Positions 26,071-35,942 of a stretch of DNA of 64,000 nucleotides are shown piece after piece (position 1 is the stretch's first letter; each line of letters opens with the position of its first letter). The stretch is from Maritalea myrionectae DSM 19524 (lineage in GTDB: Bacteria > Pseudomonadota > Alphaproteobacteria > Rhizobiales > Devosiaceae): contig NZ_AUHV01000004.1 of NCBI RefSeq assembly GCF_000423365.1, positions 62,001 to 126,000 of the forward strand. The letters run 5' to 3'. A program made the position numbers and the translations under genes. Below the pieces are notes generated by a model, which did no database searches, was not told where the DNA came from, and was given only the letters and a program-made list of their open reading frames with translations.

Positions 26071-27843
26071 ATGCATCTATATCGTAGCCACACTTGTGCT
26101 GAATTAAATAAAGACCATGTGGATGAGAAGGTTCGCCTATCAGGTTGGGTGCACCGCATCCGGGACCATGGCGGTCTATTGTTCATCGATTTGCGTGACC
26201 ATTATGGCATGACCCAGTGCGTGATTGATCCTGATTCTGATGCGTTTGAATTGGCTGAAAAAGTCCGCTCTGAATATGTTGTTCGCGTTGATGGTGAAGT
26301 GAAAGCGCGTAGCGCTGAAACTGTGAACAAAGACCTCTCAACCGGCGAAGTTGAAATCTATATTCGCGAGATGGAAGTTTTGGGTGCGGCAAAAGAATTG
26401 CCGATGCCTGTGTTTGGTGAGCAGGAATATCCTGAGGATATCCGCTTGAAATACCGCTTCCTTGATTTGCGTCGTGAACGTATTCACAACAATATCGTGA
26501 TGCGCTCAAAGATCATTTCGCACTTGCGCAGCACCATGGTCGATCAAGGCTTTATGGAATATCAAACGCCGATTTTGACCGCATCGAGCCCTGAGGGCGC
26601 GCGGGACTTTTTGGTGCCATCACGTCTGCATCCCGGCAAATTTTACGCTCTGCCGCAAGCGCCGCAGCAGTTCAAGCAATTGTTGATGATTTCTGGCTTT
26701 GACCGTTATTTCCAAATCGCGCCTTGTTTCCGCGATGAAGATGCCCGGGCCGACCGGTCACCAGGTGAATTCTATCAGCTCGATATCGAAATGAGCTTTG
26801 TGGAACAAGAAGACGTGTTCCAAGCGATTGAGCCTGTGTTGCGTGGTGTGTTTGAAGAATTTGGTGAAGGCAAGCCCGTCACCCAAGAATTCCCGCGCAT
26901 TCCTTATGCAGAATCCATGCGCAAATATGGTAACGACAAGCCAGACTTGCGGAACCCGATTGAGATGCAGGACGTGACCGCGCATTTTGACGGCTCTGGC
27001 TTTGGCATTTTCGCCAACCAGATCGCCAACGACCCCAAAGTTGAAGTGTGGGCGATCCCTGCACCAACGGGTGGCTCGCGCGCATTCTGCGACCGCATGA
27101 ACAAATGGGCACAGCATGAAGGCCAGCCTGGCCTTGGCTATATCTTCTTCCGTGACGGTGAGGGCGCTGGCCCAGTTGCGAAGAATATTGGCCCAGAGCG
27201 CACGGCAGCTATCCGTGATCAGCTTGGTCTGAAAGATGGCGATGCGGTCTTCTTCCTATGCGGCCTGCCATCCAAGTTCGTCAGCTTTGCTGGCGCTGCT
27301 CGCACACGGGCAGGGCAAGAGCTTGATTTGATCGATAAGGATCGGTTTGAGCTGTGCTGGATTGTTGATTTCCCTATGTTTGAGTGGGACGAAGACGAGA
27401 AGAAAGTCGATTTCTCTCACAACCCATTCTCCATGCCGCAAGGTGGCCTAGAGGCGTTGGAAAACCAAGATCCATTGACCATCAATGCTTATCAATATGA
27501 CATTGTGTGTAACGGTTTTGAGTTGAGCTCTGGCGCGATCCGGAACCATCGGCCAGAAATCATGAAGAAGGCATTCGACATTGCTGGTTATGACGAAGCT
27601 GTTCTTTATGACAAATTTGGCGGCATGTTGCGGGCCATGGAATATGGCGCACCGCCGCACGGTGGTATTGCCCCCGGTATTGACCGGATTGTGATGTTGT
27701 TATGCGGCGAAGAAAACCTTCGCGAAGTGACCGCATTCCCAATGAACCAACAGGCCGAAGATTTGCTGATGGATGCGCCATCAGACGTTTCCGCCCGTCA
27801 GTTGCGCGAATTGCATATCCGGTTGAATTTGCCGAAAGAATAG
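26071..27843 (+). CDS. aspS: aspartyl-tRNA synthetase
   Basis: 590 aa, class II, bacterial type. N-terminal anticodon-binding OB domain ([26 protein letters not shown], here about 18-43), motif 1 near [14 protein letters not shown], motif 2 [21 protein letters not shown] (about 222-242, in part) with the catalytic Arg, a GAD insertion (about 300-420), and motif 3 [16 protein letters not shown] (about 531-546). With GatCAB in the same genome it may be non-discriminating and also charge tRNA(Asn), but I did not try to read the deciding residues. A strong terminator follows. Confidence 0.97.
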   Translation: MHLYRSHTCAELNKDHVDEKVRLSGWVHRIRDHGGLLFIDLRDHYGMTQCVIDPDSDAFELAEKVRSEYVVRVDGEVKARSAETVNKDLSTGEVEIYIREMEVLGAAKELPMPVFGEQEYPEDIRLKYRFLDLRRERIHNNIVMRSKIISHLRSTMVDQGFMEYQTPILTASSPEGARDFLVPSRLHPGKFYALPQAPQQFKQLLMISGFDRYFQIAPCFRDEDARADRSPGEFYQLDIEMSFVEQEDVFQAIEPVLRGVFEEFGEGKPVTQEFPRIPYAESMRKYGNDKPDLRNPIEMQDVTAHFDGSGFGIFANQIANDPKVEVWAIPAPTGGSRAFCDRMNKWAQHEGQPGLGYIFFRDGEGAGPVAKNIGPERTAAIRDQLGLKDGDAVFFLCGLPSKFVSFAGAARTRAGQELDLIDKDRFELCWIVDFPMFEWDEDEKKVDFSHNPFSMPQGGLEALENQDPLTINAYQYDIVCNGFELSSGAIRNHRPEIMKKAFDIAGYDEAVLYDKFGGMLRAMEYGAPPHGGIAPGIDRIVMLLCGEENLREVTAFPMNQQAEDLLMDAPSDVSARQLRELHIRLNLPKE

Positions 27844-27869
27844 GCGATTTCGATAAATCGAATTTGAAG

Positions 27870-27896
27870 CGGCGTCTCCTTTGGGGGCGCCGTTTT
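27870..27896 (+). terminator. rho-independent terminator after aspS
   Basis: CGGCGTCTCC (27870-27879) pairs with GGGGGCGCCG (27883-27892) over ten positions, two or three of them G-U, with a TTT loop, followed by TTTT (27893-27896). Confidence 0.7.
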
Positions 27897-27977
27897 GCTT
27901 TGGACGTGGTTAATCCTGTGTTAAGCCCGCTAGGGTATAAATAATTTCAGTGGCTTAAATTGCGGGGCAGGGCGACG

Positions 27978-29618
27978 GTGAAAGCCAAGTTTTCTCACTT
28001 TCTGATGTTTTTGTGCGCCTTGTTGGCGTTCGCCCCGATTCTAACTGTCGATTTCATGTTGGATGAATATGTCCGCATGCGCGAAAGCAAAGAGCTGCGG
28101 CAGCAAGTCAATACAATCATCAATGAGACCCAGGGCAGTGTGGATAGCGCGCTTCGTTCGCTTACGGCGATTGTCAGCCGCAGCCCATCCCTGTGCACCC
28201 CCACATTTATCGACAGCGCCGCCGAACAAATGCGGTCCAACTATTTGCTTCGTCAATTGGTCGTCAATTCGACCGATGGCAATGTTCTTTGTAGTGCTTA
28301 TGGCAAAGGGTTCAAATACTCGACCATTACACCGACCATGACGATGCCCACTGGGCCGCAGGAAATGACGATTGTACGCATCCAGGACAGTGAACAACCC
28401 TTGATCAAGGTGAGTTTGAAAGTTCGTCCGGGGCGCGAAGTTTCCGCTTTTGTGCCGATCAATGTGCAAATGCTGGTGCAACAGAGTAATGCGATCCGCG
28501 GTGCAATTATGACCAGATATGCACTGACAAGTGGGTTGGCGATTCTTGAGTTTGGTGACCCGGATGCCTATTACAACAGTCCTAACCGGGAACGCGACTT
28601 CCTGTTCGTAGAGCAGGTTGCGCAGAACGTGCCGATCAAATTGAGCGCTGCGGTGCTGATGGATGTGGTGCGGGCTGAATATGCCGACCTCAAAATCGGG
28701 TTTACCATTGTTGCATGCTTAGCAAGTGGCGTTTTCCTTTGGCTTTGCATTCAATATGTACGGCGCTCACAGGTGCCGACCTTCGATCTGGAGCGTGCTA
28801 TCCAGGCGGGCGAGCTGAAACCGCGTTATCAGCCGGTGATTGACCTGCAAACCGGGCAAATCGCTGGGTGCGAGGTGTTGATCCGCTGGGAAAAGCCAAA
28901 TGGTGAAATCATCTCGCCAGGCGCCTTTATTGAATATGCGGAACTTTCCGGCCTTGCCATTCCGATGACCTTGTCACTGATGGAGCAGGTGCGCGATGAT
29001 TTGGAAGATTTGTGCGCGCGTCACCCGCATTTGAAAATCAGCATCAACCTGTTTGAACGCCATTTCCGCGATGGTGCGATAGTGGAAGATGTGAAGGCGA
29101 TCTTTAGCGGCACCGCTGTGCGTTATTCACAGCTTGTATTTGAGATTACAGAACGCCAGCCCCTGTCCAATATGGAGGGTGTGAACGCCGTCATCGAAGA
29201 TTTGCGCAAACTCGGTTCGAAGGTTGCACTTGATGATGCGGGCACCGGGCATTCAAACCTCGCTTATATTCAAAAGCTTGGGATTGATATTGTTAAAATC
29301 GACCGCGTATTTGTGGAATTGATCCGCCATCGCAATGTGCCCGTGCCGGTGGTTGATGCCCTGATTGGCATGGCGACAGAGCTGAACACGGAAATCATCG
29401 CTGAGGGCGTGGAAACGGAAGAGCAAGCGCTCTATTTGCGCGCCAAGGGTATTCGTCAGGCACAAGGGTTTTTGTTTGCGCCGGCATTGCCCATCGATAG
29501 CTATATTGCGTTGGCAGAGCGGATGAACAATGAGGAAGTCAAATTGATCGATGATTTTGACGATGACCTCGTTGTGTTTGACGACGATGATGATGATGAC
29601 GAAGAAGATGTTGCATAG
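27978..29618 (+). CDS. membrane-anchored EAL-domain protein, putative c-di-GMP phosphodiesterase
   Basis: 546 aa from GTG 27978; TTG 27960 is an alternative. Layout: N-terminal helix (about 5-25), a periplasmic segment of about 200 residues with cysteines in SLCTP and VLCSAYG, resembling the CSS-motif sensor whose thiols respond to redox state, a second helix (about 235-255, IVACLASGVFLWLCIQYV), then an EAL domain. Catalytic residues look intact: E in GCEVLIRW (EVL instead of EAL), N in SINLFERHF, E in VFEITER, DD in LDDAGTGHSN (loop 6 changed from D-D-F-G-T-G-Y-S-S), K in DIVKIDRVF, and E in IIAEGVETEEQ. The last 22 residues are almost all Asp and Glu, an unusual tail. Confidence 0.88.
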   Translation: MKAKFSHFLMFLCALLAFAPILTVDFMLDEYVRMRESKELRQQVNTIINETQGSVDSALRSLTAIVSRSPSLCTPTFIDSAAEQMRSNYLLRQLVVNSTDGNVLCSAYGKGFKYSTITPTMTMPTGPQEMTIVRIQDSEQPLIKVSLKVRPGREVSAFVPINVQMLVQQSNAIRGAIMTRYALTSGLAILEFGDPDAYYNSPNRERDFLFVEQVAQNVPIKLSAAVLMDVVRAEYADLKIGFTIVACLASGVFLWLCIQYVRRSQVPTFDLERAIQAGELKPRYQPVIDLQTGQIAGCEVLIRWEKPNGEIISPGAFIEYAELSGLAIPMTLSLMEQVRDDLEDLCARHPHLKISINLFERHFRDGAIVEDVKAIFSGTAVRYSQLVFEITERQPLSNMEGVNAVIEDLRKLGSKVALDDAGTGHSNLAYIQKLGIDIVKIDRVFVELIRHRNVPVPVVDALIGMATELNTEIIAEGVETEEQALYLRAKGIRQAQGFLFAPALPIDSYIALAERMNNEEVKLIDDFDDDLVVFDDDDDDDEEDVA

Positions 29619-29740
29619 GAGCACATCTAACCGTTTTCCACGCTTTAGAATTTCCCCTTACTGACCGAATCTGAATAAGTTGCACTTTTCTTTTGCTGCA
29701 ATTGGTGGCACACCATTATCGGTGAACGAAAGGGACTTAG

Positions 29741-32032
29741 ATGGCTCAGGATTCTGACGAAACCCAACAATCTTTGCGCGAAGCAGCGCTGCATTTTCAT
29801 AAGTGGCCAAAACCCGGCAAACTTGAAATTACAGCAACCAAGCCGCTGGGGAACCAGCGCGACTTAGCGCTGGCCTATTCGCCAGGCGTTGCAGCACCTT
29901 GTGAAGAGATTGAGAAAGATCCATCGCTTGCGGCGGATTATACGTCCAAAGGCAATTTGGTGGCTGTGATCTCCAATGGCACCGCTGTGCTGGGGCTTGG
30001 GTCGATTGGCGCTTTGGCCTCAAAGCCCGTGATGGAAGGTAAAGCCGTTCTCTTCAAGAAATTCGCTGGCATTGATGTGTTCGACATTGAGGTCAATGAA
30101 AACGATCCCGCCAAGTTGGTGGAAGTGATTGCGCCGCTTGAGCCGACCTTTGGGGGCATTAATCTTGAAGACATCAAAGCACCGGATTGCTTTGAGGTGG
30201 AAGAGCAACTGCGTGAACGCATGCAAATTCCGGTCTTTCACGATGATCAGCATGGTACGGCGATTATTGTTGCTGCTGCTGTCATCAACGGGTTGCGTCT
30301 GGCCAAGAAAAAGATTGAAGACGTTAAAATTGTCACCTCCGGTGCTGGCGCGGCTGCGATCGCATGTTTGAATTTGCTGATCAGCCTTGGGGCCAAGCGG
30401 GAAAATATTTGGGTGGCTGACCGTGACGGTTTGGTGACCGACAAGCGCAAGGACGATGTAGATCGTTGGCGCGCGGCGTTTTCGCAAAAATCTGACCTGA
30501 CGAAAACCGCAGAAGTGATGGAAGATGCGGATATCTTCATCGGCCTTTCTGCGGCAGGCGTGTTAAAGCCGGAAATGTTGGCCAAGATGGCCCCAAATCC
30601 GCTCATTATGGCGTTGGCCAATCCTATCCCCGAGATTATGCCTGAATTGGCGCGTGAAGCCCGTCCTGACGCGATGATTTGCACGGGGCGGTCTGACTAC
30701 CCCAACCAGGTCAACAATGTGCTGTGCTTCCCCTTCATCTTCCGTGGTGCGCTCGATGTTGGCGCAACGGCGATCAATGAAGAGATGAAGATGGCCGCGG
30801 TGCATGCCATTGCCAAACTGGCGCATGAGCCGGCGTTGGAAGCAAGCAACACCGGCACGGACGCCACATTTGGCCCTGACTATTTGATCCCCAACCCGTT
30901 TGACCAACGTTTGATTTTGCGCATTGCGCCCGCCGTGGCTAAAGCCGCGATGGACAGTGGCGTTGCGACGCGGCCTATTGAGGACTTTGAGGCCTATAAA
31001 TTCCGCCTGACACGGTTTGTTTTCCGGTCTGGCATGGTGATGAAGCCCATCATCGAACGTTCAAAATCTGATCCGAAACGCGTCGTGTTCGCGGATGGTG
31101 AGGACGAACGCGTGTTGCGCGCAACACAGGTTGTTTTGGAAGATGGCATTGCCAAGCCAATTTTGATTGGTCGTCCGTCGGTCATTGAACACCGCATCGA
31201 GAAGTTTGGTCTGCATTTGCGGCCAGGTGAGGACTTTGAGGTTATCAACCCTGAGGATGATCCGCGGTACCGCGAGTATGTTGACTTGTTCCATTCGCTC
31301 GTCGGGCGTTCAGGGGTCACGCCAGACACAGCACGGACGATTGTGCGCACCAACACCACCGTGATTGGCGCGTTGGCGGTTAAGCGCGGTGAAGCGGATG
31401 CTTTGATCTGTGGTTTGCAGGGGCGATATATCAAGCACGTGCGCGATATTAAGTCTGTGATTGGGCTGGACGCCAATTCGTCAGACGTTTCGGCGCTTTC
31501 CATGTTGATTTTGCAGCAAGGCGTGTTCTTCTTTGCTGACACCTATGTGTCGATGGACCCAAGTGCTGACGAGTTGGTTGAGATTGCCATGCAGGCACAA
31601 GACCACTTGAAACGGTTCAACCTTGAGCCGAAAACAGCGCTGATGTCTTATTCGAACTTCGGGTCTCGTGACGGTGATAGTTCAGCGAAAATGCGTGAGG
31701 TTTATCGCCTGCTCAAGCAAAAGGCACCAGACCTCGTTGTGGAAGGCGAAATGCAGGGCGATGTGGCATTGAATGCCATGTTGCGCGAGCGCTATATCCC
31801 CAATAGTGCGTTGGAAGGTGAAGCCAATTTGATGATCTTCCCGAACCTCGAAAGTGCTAATATTTCCATGACCTTAATCAAGGAGTTTAATAAAGCACTT
31901 GCAGTTGGGCCGATCTTGATGGGCACCGCAAGCCCCGCGCACATTCTGGCCCCATCAGTGACCAGCCGCGGCATTGTAAATATGACCGCCGTTGCCGTTT
32001 CTGAAGCCATTGGCCTTGAGCAAGACGGGTAA
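29741..32032 (+). CDS. maeB: NADP-dependent malic enzyme with C-terminal phosphotransacetylase-like domain
   Basis: 763 aa. Oxidative decarboxylation of malate to pyruvate with NADPH. N-terminal malic domain: [69 protein letters not shown] (about 166-182). NAD-binding part: [52 protein letters not shown]. From about residue 430 a Pta-like domain follows ([15 protein letters not shown]...), which in such fusions is regulatory (acetyl-CoA sensing). This multi-domain form is typical of rhizobial MaeB. A VOC-like gene starts four bases after the stop. Confidence 0.96.
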   Translation: MAQDSDETQQSLREAALHFHKWPKPGKLEITATKPLGNQRDLALAYSPGVAAPCEEIEKDPSLAADYTSKGNLVAVISNGTAVLGLGSIGALASKPVMEGKAVLFKKFAGIDVFDIEVNENDPAKLVEVIAPLEPTFGGINLEDIKAPDCFEVEEQLRERMQIPVFHDDQHGTAIIVAAAVINGLRLAKKKIEDVKIVTSGAGAAAIACLNLLISLGAKRENIWVADRDGLVTDKRKDDVDRWRAAFSQKSDLTKTAEVMEDADIFIGLSAAGVLKPEMLAKMAPNPLIMALANPIPEIMPELAREARPDAMICTGRSDYPNQVNNVLCFPFIFRGALDVGATAINEEMKMAAVHAIAKLAHEPALEASNTGTDATFGPDYLIPNPFDQRLILRIAPAVAKAAMDSGVATRPIEDFEAYKFRLTRFVFRSGMVMKPIIERSKSDPKRVVFADGEDERVLRATQVVLEDGIAKPILIGRPSVIEHRIEKFGLHLRPGEDFEVINPEDDPRYREYVDLFHSLVGRSGVTPDTARTIVRTNTTVIGALAVKRGEADALICGLQGRYIKHVRDIKSVIGLDANSSDVSALSMLILQQGVFFFADTYVSMDPSADELVEIAMQAQDHLKRFNLEPKTALMSYSNFGSRDGDSSAKMREVYRLLKQKAPDLVVEGEMQGDVALNAMLRERYIPNSALEGEANLMIFPNLESANISMTLIKEFNKALAVGPILMGTASPAHILAPSVTSRGIVNMTAVAVSEAIGLEQDG

Positions 32033-32036
32033 TTCC

Positions 32037-32756
32037 ATGTCTAGCGGGATGCCCTTCGATCACATCGTTGTGCACATGGCGGGCGCCCAAGATGTGTCGG
32101 CTTTGAAATCGAAGCTTGAGTCTGCGGATGTACCTTTTGAGCCCGATTGGGGGAAATCAGCGACGGGTTTTAAGGTTTCCAACGTTTGGATTGGACGTGA
32201 TTACTTTGAAATCGTGGAGATTACCAATGATGATAGTGTTTGGCGGCATGAATGGGTGCAGCGCCACCTAGCCGGCGAGCGTGGCGCATTTTGTGTTTTC
32301 TTTCGTGTTGATCAAGATCTTGAGACAGTTGCTCAAAAGCTGTCTCAAGCCAATATTGCACATGGCGTTATAGAACAAACACGCTTTAAGTGGTTGTTCG
32401 GCCTCTTGGAAAAGAGATTGCCGTGGCGATATCTTATTCTTCCACCGTTGCCAGGAAGTCGAATTGAAATTGGTCTGATCCAATATGACCCAGGGGCGGC
32501 GGAGAAGAATAAGCCCTATATGGTGCCAAACGGCGAAGATGTGGGGCTTACCGCATTGAACGGTGCCCAAATTACCACCACAAATATGACTGATGCAAAA
32601 CGCAATCTGTCTCAACTGGAGCTAGCTCTTGGTTCAAGTTTGGATTTAAGCCTGACAGACCAGTCCGACTATTCCGTTCAGTTGAAGTGCGAAGCGCGGC
32701 AACGTGAAAATTGGCCGGGTTTTTCAATATCTGATGTTTTGGTCACAGCAGACTAA
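32037..32756 (+). CDS. glyoxalase-like (VOC-fold) domain protein
   Basis: 239 aa from ATG 32037, four bases after maeB; the frame is open from 31992 inside maeB, but those residues belong to the overlap. FDHIVVHMAGAQDVSALKSKLESADV near the start and VWIGRDYFEIVEI (about 49-61) match the first module of the glyoxalase-like family (PF13468 type). The rest is poorly conserved. Translational coupling to the malic enzyme is likely, but the biochemical link is unknown. Convergent with amn, with only 3 bp between the stops. Confidence 0.65.
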   Translation: MSSGMPFDHIVVHMAGAQDVSALKSKLESADVPFEPDWGKSATGFKVSNVWIGRDYFEIVEITNDDSVWRHEWVQRHLAGERGAFCVFFRVDQDLETVAQKLSQANIAHGVIEQTRFKWLFGLLEKRLPWRYLILPPLPGSRIEIGLIQYDPGAAEKNKPYMVPNGEDVGLTALNGAQITTTNMTDAKRNLSQLELALGSSLDLSLTDQSDYSVQLKCEARQRENWPGFSISDVLVTAD

Positions 32757-32759
32757 TTC

Positions 32760-34235
32760 TTACTGAAACGCCGTTTCGGCAAATGAACGCAGCTTGCGTG
32801 AGTGAATCGCGTGCGCAGGCTGCTTTTTCAAAATCTCCATCGCGCGGATGCCGATCTGCAGGTGCTTTGAGACCTGTGTGCGATAGAAGTCGCTGGCCAT
32901 GCCGGGCAGTTTGAGTTCACCATGCAAGGGCTTGTCAGACACGCAGAGCAGGGTGCCGTAGGGTACGCGGAAGCGGAAACCGTTGGCGGCAATGGTCGCG
33001 CTTTCCATGTCCAGTGCGATGGCGCGCGATTGTGAGAGGCGCTGGGCGATTTCGGTTTGGTCGCGCAATTCCCAATTGCGGTTGTCGAAAGTGGCCACCG
33101 TGCCCGTCCGCATGATGCGTTTTCGATCTTGACCCGACAGATTTGTGATTTCTGCGACAGCTTCCTCGAGTGCCACTTGCACCTCTGCAAGCGCAGGGAT
33201 GGGCACAGAGAGCGGCAGATCCGCGTCGAGGACATGATCCTCGCGCACATAGGCATGAGCTAGCACATAGTCGCCAAGGGCTTGTGAGTTGCGCAACCCT
33301 GCGCAGTGGCCGAGCATCAGCCACGCGTGGGGGCGCAGCACGGCGATATGATCGGTGATGGTTTTGGCATTTGACGGGCCAACACCGATATTGACCATGG
33401 TGATGCCGCCGCCATGCTTGGCCTTGAGGTGATAGGTGGGCATTTGTGGCTCACGCGGGGGTGCCGCCCCAACAGAGCCGCCGCCAAGGCGCTTGTTGGT
33501 GGTGACGACGTTGCCTGGTTCAACAAAGGCATCATAATCGGGATGTCCGTCCTCCATCCATTGGTGGGCGGTGCGGCAAAACTCTTCGATATAGAAGCCA
33601 TAGTTTGTGAACAGCACGAAATTTTGGAAATGCTCCGGGCGTGTGGCGGTGTAGTGCGCCAAACGGTGCAAGGAATAATCGACGCGCGGTGCCGTGAACG
33701 CGGCCAACGGGTAGGGACCGCCCGCAGGCGGAATAAAGGTGCCGTTGGCGATCTCATCGTCGGTGTGGGTGAGGTCCGGCACGTCGAAGAGGTCACGCAG
33801 TGGAATATCATAGGCGTTGAAGGTTTCGCCATCCAGCGTGTCGCTTGGCTCGAGTGCGAAGTGAACTGGAATGGGCGTATCCGATTCCCCGACTTCGATA
33901 TGGCAGTCATGGTTTTTCAGCAGCAATTCAAATTGCTCGGTGAGATAATGGGTGAACAGCTCCGGGTCGGACAGGGTGGTTTGATAGGTGCCCGGTGAAT
34001 GCAAAAAGCCGAACGGTAGGTGGGAATCCACTTTTTGAAAGCTGGTGTTGCGGACCCTTGCTAGGGGGTAGCTGGCGCGCACGCGCCCACTTGGCACTTC
34101 ACCCTTGTTCAGCTTGAGCACAGCATCGCGGATAAAAGTGGTGTTGCGAGCATAGATTTCCTTCACATATTCAACGGCCTCATTTGCTTTGTCGAAGCTC
34201 TTAAAGGGGAGGCTTGGCGGTTGAATAATGTTCAT
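32760..34235 (-). CDS. amn: AMP nucleosidase
   Basis: 491 aa, normal length. Cleaves AMP to adenine and ribose 5-phosphate. N-terminal Amn-specific domain with GRVRASYPLARV and SHLPFGFLHSPGTYQTTLSDP (in part about 71-90). C-terminal nucleoside-phosphorylase fold: MVNIGVGPSNAKTITDHIAVLRP (about 281-303, in part), MLGHCAGLRNSQALGDYVLAHAYVRED, ALDMESATIAANGFRFRVPYGTLLCVSDKPLHGE (catalytic D-M-E-S). Start ATG 34235; 240 bp of plain intergenic DNA lie behind it. Confidence 0.95.
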   Translation of the reverse strand: MNIIQPPSLPFKSFDKANEAVEYVKEIYARNTTFIRDAVLKLNKGEVPSGRVRASYPLARVRNTSFQKVDSHLPFGFLHSPGTYQTTLSDPELFTHYLTEQFELLLKNHDCHIEVGESDTPIPVHFALEPSDTLDGETFNAYDIPLRDLFDVPDLTHTDDEIANGTFIPPAGGPYPLAAFTAPRVDYSLHRLAHYTATRPEHFQNFVLFTNYGFYIEEFCRTAHQWMEDGHPDYDAFVEPGNVVTTNKRLGGGSVGAAPPREPQMPTYHLKAKHGGGITMVNIGVGPSNAKTITDHIAVLRPHAWLMLGHCAGLRNSQALGDYVLAHAYVREDHVLDADLPLSVPIPALAEVQVALEEAVAEITNLSGQDRKRIMRTGTVATFDNRNWELRDQTEIAQRLSQSRAIALDMESATIAANGFRFRVPYGTLLCVSDKPLHGELKLPGMASDFYRTQVSKHLQIGIRAMEILKKQPAHAIHSRKLRSFAETAFQ

Positions 34236-34475
34236 ATGAATACCCTGTAAATCTCACAATTATCGTTTGTCGAAACTAGCATCAATTTGACGGTGATGCA
34301 GCTTTTGAATTTTTTTGATCACAAACGTGTGACAGCCTTTAATTTGCCCAATGGCATGCCCATATCTGGCTGAGCAATCAATCAGCCCTTGATTGCGAAA
34401 TGGCCGCCGCTTTTCAGCTCCTCCCCCTTTGCAGCCCTCATGTGCTGGATTGTGGCGGCCAATAACCTCCCCAGA

Positions 34476-34934
34476 TTATGCCTGTTCCTGCCGCTTTTCA
34501 GCTTCCAGCTTTGCGTCCCGCAAATCCTTTTGCAGCAAATCTGCGACTTGGCCGACCATGCGCGAAAAAAGTGCGCTCATCACCTTTGCCATCAAGGTTT
34601 TTGGCTTGGGTTGAAAGATTAATGTCACCTTGGCGCCATTTTCATTTGGCGTGATTTCGTAGGTGGTGTGATATTCAGTGCCGCGCGAAAAGGCGTAGAG
34701 TTTTATGATGCTCGGCGCTTGGAGCTCTATGATTTCCATTTCTTCATCAGCTTCGCGGCCCATCATGATCCGGGTTTCGCGGAAACGAGAGCCAACATCA
34801 ATTGGCCCTTCGGTCAGCAGGGTGCTGTTGATGATGCCATCAATGAATTCTGGGGTATTTTCAAAGTCTTTTAGCACCGCAAAGGCGATTTCGGGCGAGC
34901 AATTAAACTGCTCAGAAACGGTAATGGTCGGCAT
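34476..34934 (-). CDS. SRPBCC family protein (polyketide-cyclase/START fold)
   Basis: 152 aa. MPTITVSEQFNCSPEIAFAVLKDFENTPEFIDGI is the typical SRPBCC opening strand and helix; RFRETRIMMGREADEEMEII and YEITPNENGAKVTLIFQPKP are the later strands of the helix-grip fold, and a long C-terminal helix closes the cavity (LQKDLRDAKLEAEKRQEQA). No signal peptide. It overlaps the stop of a DUF1801 gene by one base (TAATG), forming a three-gene operon with the two DUF1801 genes. The ligand cannot be predicted. Confidence 0.85.
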   Translation of the reverse strand: MPTITVSEQFNCSPEIAFAVLKDFENTPEFIDGIINSTLLTEGPIDVGSRFRETRIMMGREADEEMEIIELQAPSIIKLYAFSRGTEYHTTYEITPNENGAKVTLIFQPKPKTLMAKVMSALFSRMVGQVADLLQKDLRDAKLEAEKRQEQA

Positions 34935-35362
34935 TATTGCTCCGGGTACTTTTCCGCCATATAGGCGAGTGAAAGGGTGATGAGTTCTTCTAAAACTGAT
35001 TCATCAATATCGCTTAAGCGCTTGATATAAAGGCAGCTCTTTCCAGTTTTATGTTTGCCGAGCTTTTCCAGTAGCCCATCATATTCTTTAAAGCCGCTCA
35101 TGATATAGACCACCAAATTGGCTTTGCGTGGGGCGAAGCCAACGCGCATAAAATCACCTTCGCGGCCGCTCTCATATTTATAATGGTAGGTGCCGCAGCC
35201 GATGATGGAGCTGCCCCACATTTTAGCCGGTTCGCCGGACAGGCGCTCGATCATTTCTTTTATTTTGAAGGCGTCGGCGCGTTTTTGCTCATCGCCAATT
35301 TTGAGCAGATATTCATCCACACTCTCATTGGTTTGCTGGGTTTTGTTATCGCTTTTGCTCAT
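34934..35362 (-). CDS. DUF1801 domain protein (copy 1)
   Basis: About 142 aa from ATG 35362 (GGGGGAC upstream); ATG 35383, which overlaps the previous stop as TAATG, would add seven residues. Family pattern: RADAFKIKEMIERLSGEPAKMWGSSIIGCGTYHYKYESG and NLVVYIMSGF, as in DUF1801, a small fold sometimes involved in metal or iron-related functions but without proven activity. The 3' third is nearly the same as in the next gene (CLYIKRLSDIDESVLE in both), a recent tandem duplication or gene conversion. The SRPBCC gene follows with a one-base overlap. Confidence 0.85.
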   Translation of the reverse strand: MSKSDNKTQQTNESVDEYLLKIGDEQKRADAFKIKEMIERLSGEPAKMWGSSIIGCGTYHYKYESGREGDFMRVGFAPRKANLVVYIMSGFKEYDGLLEKLGKHKTGKSCLYIKRLSDIDESVLEELITLSLAYMAEKYPEQ

Positions 35363-35382
35363 TGGATGTCCCCCGACAAACA

Positions 35383-35787
35383 TTATTCCACGATTTCGTG
35401 GCGTTGGCCAAATTCGCGCACAGCCCGCGCGATCAATTGTTCTAGAACTGATTCATCAATGTCGCTTAAGCGTTTGATATAAAGGCATCCTTTGCCTATT
35501 TTGTGCTTGCCCAGTTTTGCCAGAAGGGGATCATCCTTATCGGGATACCAAAGGATATAGAGCGTGATCTGGTTTTTGCGATTGGCGACGCCAATTCGGA
35601 ACGTTTCGCCCGAATGGCCGCTGGGGTATTTATATTTGTAGCTGGAATAGCCAATCACGCACGGCCCCCACATTTTGGCCGGCCAATCGCTGGCGGCCAG
35701 CATCATGTCGTGGATGCGGGTGCAGTCGGCGCGCCGCTGTGGATCTTCAATCGTTTGCAAGAATTGTTCGGGTGTTATCTCTGTCAT
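35383..35787 (-). CDS. DUF1801 domain protein (copy 2)
   Basis: 134 aa, first gene of a three-gene minus-strand unit. RRADCTRIHDMMLAASDWPAKMWGPCVIGYSSYKYKYPSG (two blocks), ITLYILWYPD, LAKLGKHKIGKGCLYIKRL follow the DUF1801 pattern, parallel with copy 1 over the whole length. It ends four residues later in a divergent tail (RHEIVE). One-base stop/start overlap with the following gene. Function not known. Confidence 0.87.
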   Translation of the reverse strand: MTEITPEQFLQTIEDPQRRADCTRIHDMMLAASDWPAKMWGPCVIGYSSYKYKYPSGHSGETFRIGVANRKNQITLYILWYPDKDDPLLAKLGKHKIGKGCLYIKRLSDIDESVLEQLIARAVREFGQRHEIVE

Positions 35788-35942
35788 GCTGTTATCATCA
35801 CCAAAGGTTTCGCGCGGTCAATAGTGGGTTTTGGATGGCAAGTGTTTGACCTTTAGTCAAAATGGTGTAATGCACCGCCCAACGTTTTATTTGTTTTATC
35901 AAGGTGTGCGGCGCGTTGAACGGGCACCCGGAAGGAGCACAG

